Shown here in pieces: positions 58,614 to 64,000 of a DNA stretch of 64,000 bases (position 1 is its first letter; every line of letters starts with the position of its first letter). The stretch spans positions 558,001 through 622,000 of the forward strand of contig CAVSSX010000007.1 in assembly GCA_963730735.1 (NCBI GenBank), written 5' to 3'. The notes under the pieces are model-generated. The model ran no database searches. It had not been told where the DNA came from and saw only the letters and a list, made by a program, of their open reading frames with translations. The position numbers and the translations under genes were made by a program. The stretch is from CAVSSX01 sp963730735. Its GTDB lineage: Bacteria > Actinomycetota > Acidimicrobiia > Acidimicrobiales > RAAP-2.

Positions 58614-59629
58614 GCGCCCGACCCCGCACCGTCCTCGGGATCGAGACCTCCTGCGACGAGACGGCCGCCGCCGTGGTCACCGACGGGACCACCGTCGTCT
58701 CCTCGGTCGTGTCCAGCCAGATCGATCTCCACGCCGCCTACGGCGGCGTCGTCCCCGAGTTGGCCGGTCGGGCCCACGTGGCCCTTCTCGGCCCGGTGGT
58801 CGAGCAGGCCCTGGCCGAGGCCGGGCTCGAGGGGACTCGGCCCCCGGTCGACGCCGTGGCGGCGACCTGCGGCCCGGGGCTGATCGGCTCGCTCCTGGTC
58901 GGGCTCTCGGGCGCCAAGGCCCTGGCCATGGCCTGGGACGTGCCGTTCGTGGGCGTCAACCACCTCGAGGGCCACCTCTTCGCCTCACTGATCGAGTCGC
59001 CCGAGCTCGGGTTCCCGCTGGTGGTGCTGCTGGTCTCCGGCGGCCACACCCTCCTGGTCGAGATGTCGGCCCCGGGGCGCTACCGCCTGCTCGGCCAGAC
59101 AGTGGACGACGCCGCCGGGGAGGCCTTCGACAAGGTCGCCCGGTACTTGGGCCTCGGCTACCCCGGGGGACCGGCCATCGACCGGGTGGCCCGGGAGGGC
59201 GACCCGACGGCCTTCAGCTTCCCGAGGGCCGTGGTCGGCCAGGGGTACGACTTCTCGTTCTCGGGACTCAAGACCTCGGTGGTGCGCACGGTCGACCGGC
59301 ACCCGGGGGCACCGACGGCCGACCTGGCCGCCTCGTTCCAAGAGGCGGTGGTCGACGTCCTGATCGACAAGGCCCGGCGGGCCGTCCGTGACGTGTCGGC
59401 CCGCGGCCTGTGCCTGGCCGGCGGCGTGGCGGCCAACTCACTGCTGCGGGCCCGGGCGACCGAGGCCGGCGAGGCCGAGGGGGTGCCCGTCTACTTGCCG
59501 ACGCTGGCCATGTGCACCGACAACGCGGCCATGGTGGCCGCCGCCGGGGCGTGGCGCCTCGACCACGACGGGCCGAGCCCGTTCGAGCTCGGCGCCGACC
59601 CCAACCTCTTCCTCCCGCTGGTCGGCTGA
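58610..59629 (+). CDS. tsaD: tRNA N6-threonylcarbamoyltransferase TsaD
   Basis: Catalytic subunit of t6A synthesis, 339 residues. VLGIETSCDETAAAVVTDGT starts the ASKHA fold. The metal-binding histidines are in VGVNHLEGHLFA, and GLGYPGGPAIDRVA, FSFSGLKTSVVR and CLAGGVAANSLLR are canonical. The GTG at 58610 overlaps the rimI stop. Confidence 0.97.
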   Translation: MSARPRTVLGIETSCDETAAAVVTDGTTVVSSVVSSQIDLHAAYGGVVPELAGRAHVALLGPVVEQALAEAGLEGTRPPVDAVAATCGPGLIGSLLVGLSGAKALAMAWDVPFVGVNHLEGHLFASLIESPELGFPLVVLLVSGGHTLLVEMSAPGRYRLLGQTVDDAAGEAFDKVARYLGLGYPGGPAIDRVAREGDPTAFSFPRAVVGQGYDFSFSGLKTSVVRTVDRHPGAPTADLAASFQEAVVDVLIDKARRAVRDVSARGLCLAGGVAANSLLRARATEAGEAEGVPVYLPTLAMCTDNAAMVAAAGAWRLDHDGPSPFELGADPNLFLPLVG

Positions 59630-59639
59630 GGGCCCGGCG

Positions 59640-60683
59640 GTGCTGCCGCTGCTCGAGCGACACGAGGCGGCCGCCCGGCAGCGGCTCGACCCGGCGGTGG
59701 CCGGGTTCATCGCCGCCGGCTCCTTCGACGAGGTGACGGTGGGGGAGGCCCGGGCGGCCTGGGAGCGACGACGGTTCCGGCCCCGGGTGCTCGTCGACGT
59801 GGCGTCGGTCGACGTGGCCACGACCGTCCTCGGGACCCCGGTCGCCTCGCCGGTATTGGTGGCGCCAACCGCCTGGCACCGCCTGGTCGACCCCGAGGGG
59901 GAGCTGGCCACCCGGCGGGCCACGGCGGCGGCAGGGAGCCTCCTGGTCCTCTCCACCCGGACGTCGACCCCGATCGCCGCGGTGGCCGAGGCGGCCTGCG
60001 GGCCCTGGTGGTTCCAGTCGTACGTGATGGCCGACCGGGACCTCACGGCGGCGATGGTGGCGCACGCGGCCGGTGCCGGGGCCTCGGCGATCGTGGTGAC
60101 CGGTGACACGCCGTACGTGACCGACAAACGCCGGGTCGACGCCCGGCTGCCGTTGGCCGACGCCGAGCGGTACGCCAACCTGGCCGGTCTGGCCGGCGTC
60201 GAGGGCCGCCACGACCTCGAGGCCGCCACCACCCAGGACCCCAGCATGACCCGGGCGGCCATCGGCTGGCTGGCCGAGTGCTCGGGCCTGCCGGTGGTGG
60301 TCAAGGGCGTGCTGCGGGGCGACGACGCCCGAGCGTGCCTCGACGCCGGCGCCTCGGCGGTCATCGTGTCCAACCACGGCGGCCGCCAGTTGGACCGGGC
60401 CCGGCCGACGGCCGAGGCCCTGACCGAGGTGGTCGATGCCGTCGGCGGCGACGGCGAGGTCTACGTCGACGGGGGTCTGCGTGACGGCCTGTCGGTGCTG
60501 GCCGCGCTGGCCCTCGGGGCCCGGGCGGTCCTGCTCGGCCGGCCGGTGCTGTGGGCCCTCGGCGCCGGGGGTGCCGAGGCCGTCGAGGCCCTCCTGCGGA
60601 CCGTGACCGAGGACCTGTCGGCGGCGATGGCCCTCGCCGGGGCGGCCCACCTGGCCGACCTCGACCGGTCGTTGCTGGCCTGA
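59640..60683 (+). CDS. FMN-dependent alpha-hydroxy-acid dehydrogenase
   Basis: TIM-barrel flavoenzyme of 347 residues of the lactate dehydrogenase/glycolate oxidase family. The active-site motif SNHGGRQLDRARPTAEAL (His base and Arg) is intact, and VLVAPTAWHRLVDPEGELAT, WWFQSYVMADRDLT and VYVDGGLRDGLSVLAALALG bind FMN and substrate. Substrate could be lactate, glycolate or mandelate, and oxidase versus dehydrogenase activity cannot be told. The GTG at 59640, 10 nt after tsaD, is the first start that gives family-like sequence. It is not normally part of the tsa operon. Confidence 0.88.
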   Translation: MLPLLERHEAAARQRLDPAVAGFIAAGSFDEVTVGEARAAWERRRFRPRVLVDVASVDVATTVLGTPVASPVLVAPTAWHRLVDPEGELATRRATAAAGSLLVLSTRTSTPIAAVAEAACGPWWFQSYVMADRDLTAAMVAHAAGAGASAIVVTGDTPYVTDKRRVDARLPLADAERYANLAGLAGVEGRHDLEAATTQDPSMTRAAIGWLAECSGLPVVVKGVLRGDDARACLDAGASAVIVSNHGGRQLDRARPTAEALTEVVDAVGGDGEVYVDGGLRDGLSVLAALALGARAVLLGRPVLWALGAGGAEAVEALLRTVTEDLSAAMALAGAAHLADLDRSLLA

Positions 60684-60694
60684 CCCGACCGCCG

Positions 60695-60717
60695 AGCGAG
60701 CGGAATCGCCGCTCGCT
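60695..60717 (+). terminator. Stem-loop after the FMN dehydrogenase gene
   Basis: AGCGAGCGG-AATCG-CCGCTCGCT is a perfect 9-bp inverted repeat 11 nt after the stop and 5 bp before the groES promoter. No U tract. Confidence 0.5.
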
Positions 60718-60722
60718 AGCGG

Positions 60723-60751
60723 TTGCCACTGCTCGCTCGGCCCGCTATCGT
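60723..60751 (+). promoter_or_regulatory. groES promoter
   Basis: TTGCCA (60723-60728), a 17-bp spacer and TATCGT (60746-60751). The last base of the -10 is the first base of the CIRCE element, so a repressor bound there would block the promoter. Confidence 0.7.
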
Positions 60752-60777
60752 TGGCACTCGCAAGGTTCGAGTGCTAA
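60751..60777 (+). promoter_or_regulatory. CIRCE operator (HrcA site)
   Basis: TTGGCACTC-N9-GAGTGCTAA matches the CIRCE consensus TTAGCACTC-N9-GAGTGCTAA with one mismatch (A to G at position 3). HrcA with GroEL feedback is the established regulator of this element; hrcA itself is not in the window. Confidence 0.95.
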
Positions 60778-60800
60778 TCAGTGCCAAGGAGGCCGTTCCG

Positions 60801-61100
60801 ATGAGTTTGCATCCCCTCGATGACCGGATTGTTGTCCGGCCGGGCGAGTCCGAGGAGACCACGGCGTCTGGTCTGGTGATCCCCGACACGGCCAAGGAGA
60901 AGCCCCAGCAGGGTGAGGTTCTGGCCACCGGTCCCGGCCGTCGGGCCGAGAACACCGGCGACCTCATCCCCCTCGACGTGGCGGTGGGCGACATCGTCGT
61001 CTACTCCAAGTACGGGGGCACCGAGATCACCGTCGACGGTGAGGACCTGCTGATCCTTTCGGGTCGTGACGTCCTGGCCAAGGTGGACAAGAAGAAGTAG
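60801..61100 (+). CDS. groES: Co-chaperonin GroES
   Basis: Heptameric lid of the GroEL chamber, 99 residues. LHPLDDRIVVRPGESEETTA, the mobile loop TASGLVIPDTAKEKPQQGEV and YSKYGGTEITVDGEDLLILS are canonical. CAAGGAGG lies about 10 nt before the ATG. It is under CIRCE control. Confidence 0.98.
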   Translation: MSLHPLDDRIVVRPGESEETTASGLVIPDTAKEKPQQGEVLATGPGRRAENTGDLIPLDVAVGDIVVYSKYGGTEITVDGEDLLILSGRDVLAKVDKKK

Positions 61101-61119
61101 CCATCGCAACGACAGCGTT

Positions 61120-61151
61120 GGTCGGGCCGGGCGACGACGCCCGGCCCGACC
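61120..61151 (+). terminator. Perfect 14-bp hairpin between groES and groEL
   Basis: GGTCGGGCCGGGCG-ACGA-CGCCCGGCCCGACC is a perfect 14-bp stem with a 4-nt loop, 20 nt after groES. With no U tract it may be a processing or attenuation site that sets the groES:groEL ratio. Confidence 0.6.
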
Positions 61152-61218
61152 GCTGTCTGCCGGTGCACATCACTACGCATGGGCCCGCGCCGCGGGACCC
61201 GAGAGGAGTCGGTCAACG

Positions 61219-62877
<1,659 letters not shown>

Positions 62878-62911
62878 CGATCCCGCCACCGTCCCTCGTG
62901 ACGATGGTTGA

Positions 62912-62942
62912 CCTCGGCCGGGCCCCCGTGGCCCGGCCGAGG
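62912..62942 (+). terminator. Stem-loop after groEL
   Basis: CCTCGGCCGGGCC-CCCGT-GGCCCGGCCGAGG is a perfect 13-bp stem with a 5-nt loop, 34 nt after the groEL stop. It is a probable terminator lacking a U tract. Confidence 0.55.
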
Positions 62943-62983
62943 CGCGTCCGCCGGGGCCCGGGTCACCGACCGACCGCCGTCGC

Positions 62984-62989
62984 TAGGGT
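62984..62989 (+). promoter_or_regulatory. -10 box TAGGGT of the Nudix gene
   Basis: TAGGGT is followed by 7 nt and then a GTG at 62997, the leaderless spacing seen elsewhere in the window. That GTG is one base out of frame with the Nudix ORF. Confidence 0.45.
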
Positions 62990-62996
62990 CACGCCC

Positions 62997-63768
62997 GTGT
63001 CCGGCCCCGACTGACCCGCCGCGGTTCCCGCCCCAGGTCATCCCCCGGCCCGCCGGGGCCCGACCGGGGGACGTCGCGCCGTGGGCCACCCTCGATCCGG
63101 CGGCCCGGCGGGGCCTCACGCTGGACGTGGTGGTCGGGCGCTTGGCCGCCGCCGGCCGCACCGGCCCGCCGCCCTGGGACGACCCGGCCGGGGGGCTCGA
63201 CGGGGACATGGTCCTCGACACGGCCGACCCCCGGCTGGCGGCCTCGCCCTCGGCCGTGCTGGTCATCCTGTTCGAAGAGGAGGGGGAGGCCCGGGTGGTC
63301 CTCACCCGTCGGTCGTCGCGGCTGCGCTCCCACACCAGCCAGATCAGCTTCCCCGGTGGCCGGCTCGACCCGGGGGAGGACGTGGCCACCGCCGCCCGCC
63401 GGGAGGCCGAGGAGGAGGTCGGGCTGACCGGGCCGATGACCACGGTGGGTTGGCTCCGTCCGGTCCACACGCTGTCGTCGGGCTCGATGATCGCCCCGGT
63501 GGTGGTGGCCCTCCCGGCCCGTCCGCAGCTGGTGGCCAGTCCCGACGAGGTCGACCGGGTCTTCGACGTTGCCCTGGCCGACCTGGCGGCCGACGGGGTC
63601 TTCCACGAGGAGCGGTGGGCCCGGCCGGACCTGCTCGACCCGACGTCAGCCGATGGCAGTTTCCCGGTCTGGTTCTTCGAAGTCGCCGGCGAGACGGTGT
63701 GGGGTGCGACCGCCCGGCTCCTGACCGAGCTGGTCTCGGTGGCCGTGGGCGTCGCCCACCGACCGTGA
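62997..63768 (+). CDS. Nudix hydrolase, CoA-pyrophosphatase (NudL)-like; 5' frame uncertain
   Basis: About 257 residues with a perfect Nudix box: GGRLDPGEDVATAARREAEE followed by EVGL (G-x5-E-x7-REUxEExGU). The preceding RSSRLRSHTSQISFPGG is the NudL/YeaB-type signature of CoA and acyl-CoA pyrophosphatases. The box and C-terminal domain are in one frame to 63768. The best-placed start (GTG at 62997 after TAGGGT) reads only five codons to TGA. One extra base within the first ~15 nt would join it to the ORF; the span of 772 nt is 257 codons plus one. A TTG at 62908 is an in-frame but poor alternative, inside the groEL terminator region. Confidence 0.85.
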
Positions 63769-63908
63769 CGACCTCGGCCGGGAAATCGGCCGACCGGCGC
63801 CCGAAAGGGCACGGAGGGCACCTCCGCAGCCGATAACCTTGGGGGACGTCGGAGTGTCGGCCCGGCGGAAATCGAGGACGGGCTGGACGAGGGCCGGAGG
63901 GCGCACTG

Positions 63909-64000
63909 GTGGCTGAGATCGAGATCGGCATTTTCAAGTCCGGGCGTCAGGCCTACGGGTTCGACGACATCGCCATCGTGCCCAGTCGGCGCACCCGGGA
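63909..64000 (+). CDS. GuaB3-like IMP dehydrogenase-related protein (3' truncated)
   Basis: Only the first 30 codons are inside the window. The GTG at 63909 follows GGAGGG (63896-63901) by 7 nt. EIGIFKSGRQAYGFDDIAIV followed by PSRRTR matches the N terminus of the actinobacterial GuaB3/IMPDH-related family, whose members start similarly and have the SIVPSRRTR motif. TAACCT at 63834-63839 is a possible -10. The function of GuaB3 is poorly defined, so it should not be called IMP dehydrogenase outright. Confidence 0.8.
   Translation, partial: MAEIEIGIFKSGRQAYGFDDIAIVPSRRTR

Overview
The window is about 64 kb of very GC-rich DNA with gene order and protein signatures of an actinobacterium. Evidence includes a 1351-residue RpoC overlapping rpoB, a TTG-started rpoB, an MptB-type mannosyltransferase, AddAB, a GuaB3-type protein at the right edge, and frequent GTG starts. 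A deep lineage such as Acidimicrobiia is my best guess, but this is inference; no rRNA gene is present. Several genes have a TANNNT -10 box 6-9 nt upstream of the start codon and no Shine-Dalgarno, the layout of leaderless mRNAs.

Left part (1-15.2 kb), mixed metabolism: the 3' end of addB and complete addA (double-strand-break processing); sqdB (UDP-sulfoquinovose synthase); an anchored Thr-tailed surface protein; gltA; tesB (minus); a GtrA-like membrane protein; yajQ (minus); tRNA-Tyr; an HD-domain PhnZ-like oxygenase; a small broken gene; an mptB-like mannosyltransferase; and a GNAT acetyltransferase (minus). From 11.9 to 12.9 kb the frames of three consecutive genes break by single bases.

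Middle part (15-50.6 kb), information processing: tRNA-Thr, tRNA-Met, rpmG, tRNA-Trp, secE, nusG, rplK, rplA, an L10-type leader, rplJ, rplL, rpoB, rpoC, rpsL, rpsG, fusA, tuf and rpsJ. The S10-spc-alpha block follows: rplC-rplD-rplW-rplB-rpsS-rplV-rpsC-rplP-rpmC-rpsQ-rplN-rplX-rplE-rpsZ-rpsH-rplF-rplR-rpsE-rpmD-rplO-secY-adk-map-infA-rpmJ-rpsM-rpsK-rpsD-rpoA-rplQ-truA, then rplM-rpsI. Many genes overlap by 1 or 4 nt, indicating translational coupling. L4, L22, S3, L29, L10 and NusG carry extra acidic or Ala-rich tails.

Right part (50.6-64 kb), envelope and tRNA modification: glmM, acpS, nnrD, alr, an alpha/beta hydrolase, family 4 uracil-DNA glycosylase, tsaE-tsaB-rimI-tsaD (t6A synthesis and S18 acetylation), an FMN-dependent alpha-hydroxy-acid dehydrogenase, groES-groEL with a CIRCE operator, a Nudix/CoA-pyrophosphatase-like gene, and the first 30 codons of a guaB3-like gene.

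I see no mobile element, CRISPR array, phage gene or defence island. The best leads are regulatory (leaderless starts, a dyad in the mptB promoter, a 13-bp hairpin ahead of rplC, a CTG start for infA), a set of single-base frame breaks in at least eight genes, and two orphan metabolic genes (sqdB and the PhnZ-like gene).
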